Origin: Cupriavidus taiwanensis | Lineage (GTDB): Bacteria; Pseudomonadota; Gammaproteobacteria; Burkholderiales; Burkholderiaceae | Length of the DNA stretch: 64,000 nucleotides | Direction of reading: 5' to 3' | Assembly: GCF_900250115.1 (NCBI RefSeq) | Contig: NZ_LT984804.1 | Location: 2,619,301-2,683,300, forward strand | Shown: one piece after another, positions 17,482 through 25,811 of the stretch | Numbering within the stretch: the first letter of the stretch is position 1 | Layout of the letters: the number at the start of each line of letters is the position of its first letter | The notes under the pieces: model-generated | What the model was told of the DNA's origin: nothing | Databases searched by the model: none | The model's input: only the letters and a program-made list of their open reading frames with translations | Made by a program: the position numbers and the translations under genes

Positions 17482-18678
17482 ATGATCATCGACCTGTTTC
17501 TTGATTCGGTCGTATTCCTCGCGGCAGCCCTGATCATGGTGCCGTTGTCGGTGCGCCTGGGCTTCGGCTCCGTGCTCGGCTACCTGGTAGCCGGGGTCCT
17601 CATCGGTCCCTCGGTGTTGGGGCTTGTGGTCGCTGTCGACCCTGTTTTCCACATATCGGAAATGGGCATCATGCTGATGATGTTTGTCATCGGCATTGAG
17701 ATGGACGTCGGGAAGCTGTGGGACATGCGCCAGTCGATCTTCGGCTATGGCGGCATCCAGGTCACGCTATGTGGCGTGCTGCTGGCAGGAATCTTCATCG
17801 CCTTCGGCGTGGACTGGCGCGTTGGCGTGGCTGCCGGCCTGGCACTTTCGCTCTCGTCCACGGCGATGGTGATCTCCATCCTGGAACAGAGCGGGCAGAT
17901 CGATTCGCCAGTCGGGCGCACCAGCTTCGGCATCCTGCTTTTCCAGGATATCGCAGCAATCCCGATGATTGCCCTGCTGCCTCTGCTCGCCCCAACGCCG
18001 GTGGTCGAGACGACGTCAGCGGCCGGCTGGGCGCTGGCACTCAAGGCGCTGGGCATGCTTGCAGCCGTCGTCGTAGGCGGACGCTTCCTGCTGAGAATGG
18101 TCCTCCCTGCGATTCGACGCACCGGCGCGCGCGATATGTTCACGGTGTTCGCGCTGTTCTGGGTGATTGGTATCGCCTTGCTGATGCATAGTGTGCAGCT
18201 GTCGATGTCGCTCGGCGCCTTCATCGCCGGCGTGCTGCTAGCCGGTTCCGAAGGCCGCCATGAAATCGAATCCGACATGGCGCCCTTCAAGGGAGTGCTG
18301 CTCGGCCTCTTCTTCATGGCCGTCGGCATGTCAATCGATTTCGGCGTGCTGCTGCACAAGCCGGTGATGGTCGCCGTACTGGTGGTCGCGCTGGTCGGCG
18401 CCAAATGGGGAGCGCTCTGGTTTCTGGCGCGCCGGTTCGGATTGCCAAGGGGGCAGCGCGCCTACTTCGCCATCTTGCTATCTCAAGGCGGAGAATTTGC
18501 TTTTGTCGTAATGGCGGCGGCCCAGGACGCACGCTTGCTGAACGACGAGCAACTGTCCGTCGTGACGGCGGTGGTCGCACTATCGATGGCCGCAACCCCG
18601 CTGCTGTTGCTTGCCCACAAAAAGCTGGCAGCCGCGCCTCGAACTGACGAACGCGACTTGCCCGTAGAGCAGGTATGA
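17482..18678 (+). CDS. Kef-type cation:proton antiporter (no TrkA-N domain)
   Basis: The 398-residue polytopic protein of the CPA2 monovalent cation:proton antiporter family has about 11-12 helices. Family segments include LGYLVAGVLIGPS (about 33-45), GIMLMMFVIGIEMD, LSLSSTAMVISIL, GILLFQDIAAIPMIALLPLL (with the buried Asp) and LGLFFMAVGMSIDF. KefB/KefC proteins are about 600 residues and have a C-terminal RCK (TrkA-N) domain. This one stops after the membrane domain, at LAHKKLAAAPRTDERDLPVEQV, so it is the short antiporter form. It should exchange K+ or Na+ for protons. It stands alone on the plus strand. Confidence 0.9.
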   Translation: MIIDLFLDSVVFLAAALIMVPLSVRLGFGSVLGYLVAGVLIGPSVLGLVVAVDPVFHISEMGIMLMMFVIGIEMDVGKLWDMRQSIFGYGGIQVTLCGVLLAGIFIAFGVDWRVGVAAGLALSLSSTAMVISILEQSGQIDSPVGRTSFGILLFQDIAAIPMIALLPLLAPTPVVETTSAAGWALALKALGMLAAVVVGGRFLLRMVLPAIRRTGARDMFTVFALFWVIGIALLMHSVQLSMSLGAFIAGVLLAGSEGRHEIESDMAPFKGVLLGLFFMAVGMSIDFGVLLHKPVMVAVLVVALVGAKWGALWFLARRFGLPRGQRAYFAILLSQGGEFAFVVMAAAQDARLLNDEQLSVVTAVVALSMAATPLLLLAHKKLAAAPRTDERDLPVEQV

Positions 18679-18863
18679 ACCCATCGGCCAGCTCGTGGCG
18701 CGACTGCCCGGCGCCGCCCGCTGGACGCCAAAGCAGGCGGTGCAATCGTTCATTTCTTCCCGATACACCGTTCCAAATCGAACTCGAACACCGGGCCAGG
18801 ACGGCGTCGCCTCGAAGGGCACCGGATGCCGTCCTTTGGGGTAGGTAGGGGCGCCTCAGCGCA

Positions 18864-19226
18864 TTAGTTCCAGATCGGAGCTTCCTTCTGCATCTGGTCC
18901 TTGGTCTTCTTCATCCAATAAGAACCGATCTGGCGTTCCGTGACGACTCCCGACTTTTTGACGTCGATCTTGTCAAAATTCTCGTACACCTGCGGCATGC
19001 CTGCCTGCGCTTCGTCGCGACTCAGCTTGCCGTCATGATTGGCGTCGGCGGCCTTGAATCGCTCCGCAATCAAGGCTTTTGCCTGTGCCGTAGTCGGTGG
19101 TGCTTTCGGGATCTCGCCTGGCGCCGCTCCCTGTTGGGGTGCTGGTGCCGACTGCGCATTCACTGCCAGAGAAGTAAGTGCCATCAGGAATGCAAAACCA
19201 ATTGCGGGCAATTTGCGTACGGTCAT
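18864..19226 (-). CDS. Exported EF-hand protein
   Basis: The 120-residue protein has a signal peptide (MTVRKLPAIGFAFLMALTSLAVNAQ), a Pro/Ala/Gln linker and a paired EF-hand region. The first loop, DANHDGKLSRDE (about residues 61-72), has Asp, Asn, Asp, Lys and Glu at Ca2+-ligand positions and looks functional. The second, DVKKSGVVTERQ, is degenerate. It probably binds one calcium ion in the periplasm. It is transcribed toward the antiporter gene and appears monocistronic. The function is unknown. Confidence 0.85.
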   Translation of the reverse strand: MTVRKLPAIGFAFLMALTSLAVNAQSAPAPQQGAAPGEIPKAPPTTAQAKALIAERFKAADANHDGKLSRDEAQAGMPQVYENFDKIDVKKSGVVTERQIGSYWMKKTKDQMQKEAPIWN

Positions 19227-19357
19227 GTCGCTCTCCTCAAGTCACAATTTTTTTTGAAACTTCGGAGCAGGAAGCCTGCTGGCCGAAATTGTGTGAGCAT
19301 TGGCTCGCTCAGCATTCTACGCGCTGAGCGCGGCATCCCGATTAGGGAAATCCTCTA

Positions 19358-19441
19358 TCAGACGCGGGCGACCCGGGCCTTCAGCGGCTGGCTGTGATGC
19401 GCCCTCAGGTTATCGAGAACCAAGAACACCTTCTTGCTCAG
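19358..19441 (-). pseudogene. IS630-family transposase tail (relic)
   Basis: A 27-codon frame with no start of its own reads VFLVLDNLRAHHSQPLK near its beginning and stops at 19358. This matches the conserved second-Asp region of IS630-family DDE transposases (V-F-L-V-L-D-N-L-x-x-H-H-S). The rest of the transposase is missing, and no terminal inverted repeats are seen. It overlaps the TRAP receptor stop by 4 bases, so an old IS end or deletion junction lies exactly at the 3' end of that gene. Confidence 0.7.
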
Positions 19442-20538
19442 TGGAGCATACGAATCTTATCTAGTTCGGCCTGATACAAGTCAAGCAGGGAAGAGTCATA
19501 GTCCCTGGCAATGCGGGCCAGCACCGGCCGCACTCGCTCGCTCAACTTTATGAACTCGGCTGGATTCAGCTCATTGATACGCATCCCTCGGGCTTCAAGG
19601 TCCGCACGCATCCTGGCATTCTCATCGCGAATCAGGCGCCGCTGGTACTGGCCGGCCGCTCCCGCGGCGTCGCGCAACAGTGCTTGGTCAGCCGGCGCCA
19701 GCGTGTCCCAGAAGCGCTTGCTCGCGATCAATGTCATAGCACCGTAGGAGTGGTGGGTGACACTCAGATAGGTCTGGACTTCATATAGTTTGCCCGTCAC
19801 TATCTGGGAATAGAAATTGTCCTGCGCTGCGACGCTCCTGGATTTCAACGCCGCATGCAGTTCAGAAAATGGCAATGGAACGGGATCTGCCCCAATTTCC
19901 TTGAAGCTCTCAACGAAGATTGGCGCAGGGATGACACGAATCCTTAAGCCATTGAAGCTGTCCGCATGAAGGATGGGGCCGGTAGAAGTCGTCATATGTC
20001 GAAAACCGTTCTCCCACCATGCGAGTCCGATCAGATTACGGCTTGCCAGACGATCCAGCAGGGTGGCGCCGAAAGGGCCATCGAGCAACGCATTGGCCTG
20101 TTTTTCATTGCCGAGCGTGAACGGAAGATCAATCAGACCAAAGCCCTTCTCGACGTCAGCCAGCCCGATCGTAGCTTGCAGCATCAACTCTGGCGTTCTG
20201 CCATCTCCCGCCTGCAAGGATGCGATCTGGCTTGATGGAGATCCCGGTATGGTTTCTGAGGGGGCTTGCACGAGTATGCGGCCACCACTTCGGGTGGCCA
20301 CCAGTTCGGAGAACTTGTTCATGCCACGGCGCACCGGGTGGTCCGCCTGGAGATATCCACGGTAATCAGCGATATGGATGATTCTCGACGCCTGCTTCGC
20401 CGTGGAGAGAGGCTCTCCCGCCGCCGCGGTTGCCAGTACGGATAATGGGATGCAACAAGCGAGTCTTGCAAGATTTCGCCTATACCTTAATGACGTCAAT
20501 AAGCTAAGCAGACCCGATACGGCTGAATTCCTGAGCAT
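19438..20538 (-). CDS. TRAP transporter solute receptor (DctP family)
   Basis: The 366-residue protein has an Arg-containing leader (SLRYRRNLARLACCIPLSVLATAAAG) and a DctP-type receptor domain. Segments include HPVRRGMNKFSELVATRSGGR, NLIGLAWWENGFRHMTTS, FNGLRIRVIPAPIFVESFKEIGADPVPLPFSELHAAL (with the carboxylate-binding Arg region), VQTYLSVTHHSYG and a C-terminal helix. The ATG at 20538 has AAGGAGA upstream. It follows nagX by 38 bases and probably captures an aromatic or C4 acid for the gentisate operon. The membrane subunits DctQ and DctM are absent from the window. The 3' end abuts an IS630 relic, so the native C-terminus could have been altered. Confidence 0.85.
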   Translation of the reverse strand: MLRNSAVSGLLSLLTSLRYRRNLARLACCIPLSVLATAAAGEPLSTAKQASRIIHIADYRGYLQADHPVRRGMNKFSELVATRSGGRILVQAPSETIPGSPSSQIASLQAGDGRTPELMLQATIGLADVEKGFGLIDLPFTLGNEKQANALLDGPFGATLLDRLASRNLIGLAWWENGFRHMTTSTGPILHADSFNGLRIRVIPAPIFVESFKEIGADPVPLPFSELHAALKSRSVAAQDNFYSQIVTGKLYEVQTYLSVTHHSYGAMTLIASKRFWDTLAPADQALLRDAAGAAGQYQRRLIRDENARMRADLEARGMRINELNPAEFIKLSERVRPVLARIARDYDSSLLDLYQAELDKIRMLH

Positions 20539-20576
20539 CCCTATCTCCTTTCGCGCTCCTTTCCCTGCCTCGCTTC

Positions 20577-21788
20577 TCACAGCCACGGCGTCTGGCTCAG
20601 GCATTTCTCAGCCCGCCAGCCATGCAGCCATTGCAGCGAGTCGTAGAACTGCGATTGCGTGCGGCCGGTCCACAGCGAGTTGCGCACATAGCGGTCGACG
20701 CCCTTGGCGTGATAGATGCGGCCCATATCGCGGGCTGCGTACAGCACGCGCGCGGTGCGCGGGATGCGGGCCTGCTCGTATAACGTGAACGCGGCCTCGA
20801 AGTCTCCATTCGCTTCCCGCACGGCTGCGCCGAGCGTGACGGCGTCTTCGAGTGCCTGGCATGCGCCTTGCGCGACGTACTGCGTCATCGGATGCGCAGC
20901 GTCGCCGAGAACGGTAGCGCGGCCAAAGCTCCAGCGTTCGACCGGTTCGCGATCGGCCGTGGCCCAGCGCTTCCACGACGATGGCCGGTCGAGCATCTGA
21001 TGCGGGAGCGGATGGATAGCCTCGAAGTATGACAGCACCTCGTCCTTGCTGCCGTCCTTCACCCCCCACTCTTCCTTCTCGCGGCTGTGGAACGTGACCA
21101 CCAGGTTGTACTGCTGACCGCCGCGCAGCGGGTAGTGCACGAGATGGCAATGTGGGCCGGCCCATACCACGGGCGCGTTGACTTGCAAGTCCTTTGGCAT
21201 GTCTTCTACGTCCACCACGGCACGGTATACGACGTGGCCGGTGACGCGCGCCTCGTCGCCGATCAGCGTCTGGCGGATAGCGGACTTCACTCCATCGCAA
21301 CCCACCACGGCATCGGCGACGTGGCATTCACCGCGCTGGTCGATCACCGTCACGCCGCGCTCGCCCTGCTCCAGCTTGCCGACCCGGGTACGGGTGCGGA
21401 ACGTGATTAGCGGATGGTCCTGCACGGCTTCCAGGATTGACAGGTGGATGTCGGCGCGATGGATGACCGCATACGGATTGCCGAAACGCTCGCGGTACGA
21501 TGTGCCCACGTTCACGACGGCCACGTCGCTGGCGTCGAGCGCATCCTTCAAGATCATCTGGTCAGTGAACACGGCCCGGTCGCGCGCAGCCTGGCCAACG
21601 CCAAGGGCGTCGAGCGCGGCGAAGGCATTGGCGGCGAGTTGGATGCCGGCGCCGATCTCGCCGATCTGGTCGGCCTGCTCCAGCAACTCGATGCGGATGC
21701 CCTGCTTCGCCAGCGCGAGGGCCGCGGCAAGGCCGCCGATGCCGCCGCCGATGATCAAGACTTTCCTGTCGGACTGATTCAATTGCAT
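20577..21788 (-). CDS. nagX: 3-Hydroxybenzoate 6-monooxygenase
   Basis: The 403-residue class A flavoprotein monooxygenase has the Rossmann motif VLIIGGGIGGLAAALALAKQG at about 10-30 and the DG-type motif VVGCDGVKSAIRQTL. The second FAD motif is TVLGDAAHPMTQYVAQGACQALEDA, and SYRERFGNPYAVIHRADIH lies in the substrate half. It converts 3-hydroxybenzoate to gentisate with NAD(P)H and O2. The ATG at 21788 gives MQLNQSDRKVL. It lies 32 bases after the maleylpyruvate isomerase gene in a complete gentisate operon, which strongly supports the assignment over salicylate hydroxylase, a close relative. Confidence 0.88.
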   Translation of the reverse strand: MQLNQSDRKVLIIGGGIGGLAAALALAKQGIRIELLEQADQIGEIGAGIQLAANAFAALDALGVGQAARDRAVFTDQMILKDALDASDVAVVNVGTSYRERFGNPYAVIHRADIHLSILEAVQDHPLITFRTRTRVGKLEQGERGVTVIDQRGECHVADAVVGCDGVKSAIRQTLIGDEARVTGHVVYRAVVDVEDMPKDLQVNAPVVWAGPHCHLVHYPLRGGQQYNLVVTFHSREKEEWGVKDGSKDEVLSYFEAIHPLPHQMLDRPSSWKRWATADREPVERWSFGRATVLGDAAHPMTQYVAQGACQALEDAVTLGAAVREANGDFEAAFTLYEQARIPRTARVLYAARDMGRIYHAKGVDRYVRNSLWTGRTQSQFYDSLQWLHGWRAEKCLSQTPWL

Positions 21789-21820
21789 GGGTCGTCTCCT
21801 GGACCTGGGCGTTCTTGCGC

Positions 21821-22462
21821 TCAGGCGGTGTAGTCCGGCTGCCGCGCCGGGGCGGCCAGGGCGAAAGCGGGGTGCGCGCTGGCGTGGGTAAAGACGGCCA
21901 TCGCCTTCGGGTAAGCGGAAAGATCGCATCCCATGCGCAGGGCATTGGCGATCTGCGGCACGAGGCAGACATCGGCCAGCGTGGGCTGCGAGCCGAAGCA
22001 CCACGGCCCTTCCCCATACCGGGAAAGCAGGCGCTCGACGCCGGCCATGCCTTGGTCGATCCAGTGGCGGTACCACGCGTCCTTCTGCTCGGGCGACAGC
22101 TTCAGCTCGCTTTGCAGGTACTTGAGGATGCGCAGGTTGTTCACCGGGTGCATGTCGCAGCTCACCAGATACGCCAGTTCGAGCACCCGCGCGCGGAGTT
22201 CGTCGCTCGCCGGCAGCAGGCGCGGCTCAGGATGGCGCGCATCGAGGTAGTCCAGGATTGCCAGCGACTGCCCGAGCGCGAAGTCCCCATCGATCAGCGC
22301 CGGTACCGACGCCGAGGGATTGATTCCGTTCACGTACGCCCCGTCATGATGCTCGCCGACGCGGATGTTCACCGGCAGGTACTCGTACGACAGGCCCTTG
22401 AGCGCGAGGGCGATGCGCACGCGGTATGACGTGGAACTATTGAAGAAGCTGTAGAGCTGCAT
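21821..22462 (-). CDS. nagL: Maleylpyruvate isomerase (zeta-class GST type)
   Basis: The 213-residue GST-fold protein has the zeta-class active-site motif SSTSYRVRIALALKGL near residues 9-24, NPSASVPALIDGDFALGQSLAILDYL (glutathione gamma-Glu site) and LADVCLVPQIANA in the helical domain. It isomerises maleylpyruvate to fumarylpyruvate with glutathione. The gene lies between nagK and nagX, as in known gentisate operons. Maleylacetoacetate isomerase is the close alternative, but the neighbours argue for maleylpyruvate. Confidence 0.92.
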   Translation of the reverse strand: MQLYSFFNSSTSYRVRIALALKGLSYEYLPVNIRVGEHHDGAYVNGINPSASVPALIDGDFALGQSLAILDYLDARHPEPRLLPASDELRARVLELAYLVSCDMHPVNNLRILKYLQSELKLSPEQKDAWYRHWIDQGMAGVERLLSRYGEGPWCFGSQPTLADVCLVPQIANALRMGCDLSAYPKAMAVFTHASAHPAFALAAPARQPDYTA

Positions 22463-22483
22463 GCCGACTCCCGTGAATTTCCG

Positions 22484-23182
22484 TCAGACCACGCGCACGG
22501 TCAGTTCGCCGAGGCCGTCCACGCCCGTCACCATCGTCTCGCCGGCCTTCACCGGGCCCACGCCTTCCGGCGTGCCGGTGAAGATCACGTCGCCCGGTTC
22601 CAGCCGGAAGAACTGCGACAGGTACGCCACCGTCTCGGCCACCGACCAGATCAGGTGTGTGACGTTGCTGCATTGCTTCGTCTCGCCGTCGACTGACAGC
22701 CAGATCGCCGCGTCGGTGGGGTGTCCGATCTTGCTGGCCGGGTGAATCGGTGCGACCGGAGCGGAAGCGTCGAACGCCTTGCCGATTTCCCATGGACGGC
22801 CCATCTCGCGCATCTTTATCTGCAGGTCGCGGCGGGTCATGTCGAGGCCCACCGCGTAGCCCCACACATGTTCGAGCGCCCGGTCGACGGGGATGTCGGA
22901 GCCGGCCTGGCCGATCACCGCCACCAGTTCAGCTTCATAGTGGTAGTTGGTGGTCTGCGCGGGATACGGCAGATCCAGCACTTGACCGGCCTGCACTGGC
23001 ACGATGGCGTCGGCGGGCTTGCAGAAGAAGAACGGCGGCTCTCGGTCGGGATCGAACCCCATTTCACGGGCATGGGCGGCGTAGTTGCGGCCGACGCAGT
23101 ACACGCGACGGACGGGGAAAGTGTCGTCGCTGCCGGCAACGGCGATGGCGACGGGAGCGGGCGGAGTGAAGACGTAGGACAT
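22484..23182 (-). CDS. nagK: Fumarylpyruvate hydrolase (FAH family)
   Basis: The 232-residue protein of the fumarylacetoacetase C-terminal fold has RRVYCVGRNYAAHAREMG, then PPFFFCKPADAIVP, and the metal-binding NYHYEAELVAVIG (Glu-x-Glu). GYAVGLDMTRRDLQ and a C-terminal GDVIFTGTPEGVGPVKAGE follow. It splits fumarylpyruvate into fumarate and pyruvate. The ATG at 23182 (MSYVFTPPAP) is preferred over a start 9 codons upstream by fit to the family N-terminus. It sits 100 bases downstream of the gentisate dioxygenase and 21 bases upstream of nagL. Confidence 0.93.
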   Translation of the reverse strand: MSYVFTPPAPVAIAVAGSDDTFPVRRVYCVGRNYAAHAREMGFDPDREPPFFFCKPADAIVPVQAGQVLDLPYPAQTTNYHYEAELVAVIGQAGSDIPVDRALEHVWGYAVGLDMTRRDLQIKMREMGRPWEIGKAFDASAPVAPIHPASKIGHPTDAAIWLSVDGETKQCSNVTHLIWSVAETVAYLSQFFRLEPGDVIFTGTPEGVGPVKAGETMVTGVDGLGELTVRVV

Positions 23183-23282
23183 GTCGGACTCGGTTGAAGG
23201 TTCGGGCAAACGCAGGTTGAGCGGGCCGGATGCGGTGCCTGCGGCGGCGCGACCCGGTGGTTCTTGTCGAAGGGAAATCGGG

Positions 23283-24329
23283 TCAGGTACGCGATTCGCG
23301 CAGCAAGTTCAGCGCGGAGAGCACCGGACGGTCGGAGTAGCTGAACAGCACGGCGTCGTCCAGCGCAGCGAGTTGCACAGGAGCCCACGAGGGCACCACG
23401 AAGGTGTCGCGCGGCTCGAACTGGAACTGTTCGTCGCCGATGCGCGCGGTGCCGCGCCCCTCGACCACGCTGTAGACGGTCGCGTCCGTGCTGCAATAGG
23501 TGCGGCCCTGGAAGCCGGGAGGCAGGTATTGCATGAAGGTGGCGATGGTCGGCATCGGCCAGCCGCCGGTGGCGGGGTTGACGTAGCGCAGCTTCACGCC
23601 GTCCCAGGCATCGAGTTCGCCGTTGCGGTAGAGTTGGTCGAGCGCCTCGCGGGAACGGTCGTACGGATAGCTGAAGATCGGCGAGCTCGGGTCGGAAACC
23701 TTGTGGCGCACCGGCACCATGTTGTGGCCGAAGCGGGCAAAGCTGTCGCCCTCTGGCCGCTTGACCGGCTGCTGCGCCTCGGGGTAATTCTCGGCAAAGC
23801 CGCCGTCGAAGAACTGCACCAGCGGGATATCGAGCCCGTCGAGCCAGACCACCGGCTCGCCGCCGCTCTCAACGGCCGGGTTGCCGTGGTCATGCCACGT
23901 CCACGACGGCGTGATGATGAAATCGCCCGGGTGCATGGTCGTACGCTCGCCATTCACGGCCGTCCAGGCACCCTGCCCCTCCACGATGAAGCGCAGCGCC
24001 GACTGCGTATGGCGATGGCTCGGCGCCACTTCGCCGGGCAAGATCAGTTGCAGCCCGGCGTAGAGCGAACCGGTGATGCTCGACTTGCCAGGCAGGCCCG
24101 GGTTTTCCAGTACCAGCACGCGGCGCACGGCTTCCTCTGCGCTGATGACGTGGCCAGCCTGCATTACCAGCGGGCGGATCTGCCTGTACTTCCAGATCGC
24201 CGGCAGAACCTGCGGCCGGGGCTGCGGGGGTACCAGCGAGTGCAGCGATTCCCAGAGGGCGCTCATGTGGCTGCGACTGATATCGGCGTAATAAGCGGCA
24301 CGATCGGGGCCGGGCTGGCGTGCGTCCAT
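23283..24329 (-). CDS. nagI: Gentisate 1,2-dioxygenase
   Basis: The 348-residue bicupin has the Fe(II) site in the N-terminal cupin: His105 and His107 in [11 protein letters not shown] and His146 in PSWTWHDHG. The second cupin domain (about 235-340) contains the [19 protein letters not shown] strand set. It cleaves gentisate to maleylpyruvate with O2. It is first in the operon nagI-nagK-nagL-nagX-dctP. No LysR or MarR regulator lies beside it. The region upstream holds only gene relics, so its promoter and control are not obvious. Confidence 0.94.
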   Translation of the reverse strand: MDARQPGPDRAAYYADISRSHMSALWESLHSLVPPQPRPQVLPAIWKYRQIRPLVMQAGHVISAEEAVRRVLVLENPGLPGKSSITGSLYAGLQLILPGEVAPSHRHTQSALRFIVEGQGAWTAVNGERTTMHPGDFIITPSWTWHDHGNPAVESGGEPVVWLDGLDIPLVQFFDGGFAENYPEAQQPVKRPEGDSFARFGHNMVPVRHKVSDPSSPIFSYPYDRSREALDQLYRNGELDAWDGVKLRYVNPATGGWPMPTIATFMQYLPPGFQGRTYCSTDATVYSVVEGRGTARIGDEQFQFEPRDTFVVPSWAPVQLAALDDAVLFSYSDRPVLSALNLLRESRT

Positions 24330-24391
24330 AATGTCTCCGTAGTGATTTCTTGTACCTGGCCGCGAGCATCGGCCGCGTTGGGGCGCAGCGT

Positions 24392-24667
24392 TCAGGGCCG
24401 CCGTCGCTCATGCCGACGAGCGCCCACGCACCATGACAGCAGCACCCACTCCAGCAGGTCGAAGCCCAGTGACACCAAGAAGCCCAGCATCGCGCTCGCG
24501 GCCAATCCCACCTGCATCTTCTCGACCTCGAATACCTGCCAGCTATTCCAGATGAGGATGCCGATGCCTGACTTGGCACTGACGAACTCTGCCGCCACAG
24601 CTTCCCCCTTGAGGCCACCGAAGGTAGACCGATATGGCAGCACGCGGCATCCACGAGCGCGGTCCAA
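24392..24667 (-). pseudogene. ABC transporter permease C-terminal relic (SsuC/TauC type)
   Basis: The frame has no credible start. It carries the C-terminal part of a sulfonate/taurine/nitrate-type ABC permease: GGLKGEAVAAEFVSAKSGIG, then LIWNSWQVFEVEKMQVGL, and a last helix AMLGFLVSLGFDLLEWVLLSW. The first four or five helices and the start are missing. No ATPase or binding-protein gene is beside it. It stops 62 bases upstream of nagI, suggesting that a transporter operon was deleted when the gentisate operon or the island on its other side arrived. Confidence 0.7.
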
Positions 24668-24705
24668 CCCGCTTTGTATGCTAGATATTATTCAATTATG
24701 AATAC

Positions 24706-24819
24706 TTAATCAAGGAGTGCCCAGTCAGATAGGCGTTGCAGCGTGCGCGAGAAATGCACTCGCACCGCGGCCGCTTCGGCGGGCTAGTGGCGCGGGATAG
24801 CCTCAAGGATCGCGCGATG
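24706..24819 (-). pseudogene. GntR/FCD regulator C-terminal relic with internal stop
   Basis: In one frame the sequence reads HRAILEAIPRH, stop (TAG), PAEAAAVRVHFSRTLQRLSD, and a final stop. This is the last two helices of an FCD effector domain (H-R-A-I-L-x-A-I then A-x-x-A-A-x-x-x-x-H-F). A typical gene has an Asp codon where the TAG lies. Upstream the frame loses similarity, consistent with frameshifts. It is a dead regulator, next to the dead ABC permease and 291 bases from an intact FCD regulator gene. Confidence 0.5.
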
Positions 24820-25110
24820 ACAACGCGCTGGTGGCCGGGATGCTGAAGCTGCCGAACCGCTGTTGCGCGACCCACATCTCTCAATCCCCCTCGACGTCGT
24901 CATGGCGACAAGGCCGCGAGGGCACGGTGCGCCGCTAAGGCGGCGGTCTTTTCCAAGGGTTGTATTTGTCGAGGCGCCTGCCTCTGTGGGATGTCGGTCC
25001 TGCAGCGCTCCAATGCCGGCGCCAGCGCAACGATCAATACGCTCACGCCTTTCCCCGAGAACCAGCAGCGCGCCCGCCGGCTCGGCATCACCACGATGTT
25101 CTGAAGCAGG
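24820..25110. other. Degenerate intergenic stretch
   Basis: No intact gene is seen. The part next to 24820 may be further decay of the GntR relic in shifted frames. The short frames elsewhere have no recognisable sequence. Confidence 0.4.
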
Positions 25111-25776
25111 CTACAGCCCGCGCGCATCGATCCTGGCCAGCATCGACGTCAGGATCTTCTCGCGCTCACGTTCGAACCCGCGGATGAGTTGGCCACGGTC
25201 TCGTTTCGACATGGCCGCAAGCAGCGTGTGCTCCAGGTGCGCGGTCCGTTGCTCGCCAGGCACCCTCACCTCCGAGGCCAGAGCCCGATAGCGGTCGGTC
25301 AGCCTGATCAGGCGAATCGCCTCGCGCCGCAGGATCTTGGCCGGCGAGAGGTCGAACAGCAGTGCATAGAATTCCTGGTATTCGTCGATCCACTCGGCGC
25401 GCTGACCCTTGTCGAGGTAGCTGTCGAGCCGTTCCAGCATGGCCTTCAGTGCCTTCATCTGCGTGCTGTCCGGCCAATCGACTGTCTTCAGCAGCTCCCG
25501 CTCCAGCAGGAACCGGTAGCGGTAGAGCTGGCGGGCTTCGTCGGCGGAAAGCGGAGCAACGAAAAAGCCGCGGTTCGGATCATGTTCGATGATGCCTTCG
25601 GCCGCCAGCAGCTTGAGGGCCTCCCGCACCGGCACGCGGCTGATGCCGAAGCGATCCGCCAGATCTGACTGGCGCAACTGGAGTCCCGGGGCAAGGGTGC
25701 CGCGATTGATCAGCTTGCGGACCTGCTGGGCGATCTGGGCCGGAAGATCGACGCCCTTGACTTCTACATTGTTCAT
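25111..25776 (-). CDS. GntR/FCD transcriptional regulator (GntR-1 of the island)
   Basis: The 221-residue protein has a winged helix at about 10-75 (LADRFGISRVPVREALKLLAAEGIIEHDPNRGFFVAPLS) and an FCD helical domain at about 85-210. The FCD domain has the metal/effector residues in EWIDEYQEFYALLF, IRLTDRYRAL and LEHTLLAAM. It is the last gene of the long minus-strand run A. It is closely similar to GntR-3 at 52930-53595 (shared QLRQSDLADRFGISRVPVRE and HDPNRGFFVAPLS) and less so to GntR-2 at 37273-37968. The ATG at 25776 (MNNVEVKG) matches the paralogues; an ATG at 25815 is possible. It probably represses the catabolic island until a pathway acid binds. Confidence 0.9.
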   Translation of the reverse strand: MNNVEVKGVDLPAQIAQQVRKLINRGTLAPGLQLRQSDLADRFGISRVPVREALKLLAAEGIIEHDPNRGFFVAPLSADEARQLYRYRFLLERELLKTVDWPDSTQMKALKAMLERLDSYLDKGQRAEWIDEYQEFYALLFDLSPAKILRREAIRLIRLTDRYRALASEVRVPGEQRTAHLEHTLLAAMSKRDRGQLIRGFEREREKILTSMLARIDARGL

Positions 25777-25811
25777 GGTCGGCAGCGGAGGACGGACGGG
25801 GACGCCTGCAA

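Noticed and set aside
24863..25291. Plus-strand frame near the GntR-1 gene
   Set aside because: Arg/Ser-rich, no homology pattern, and overlaps the 3' end of GntR-1 on the opposite strand.
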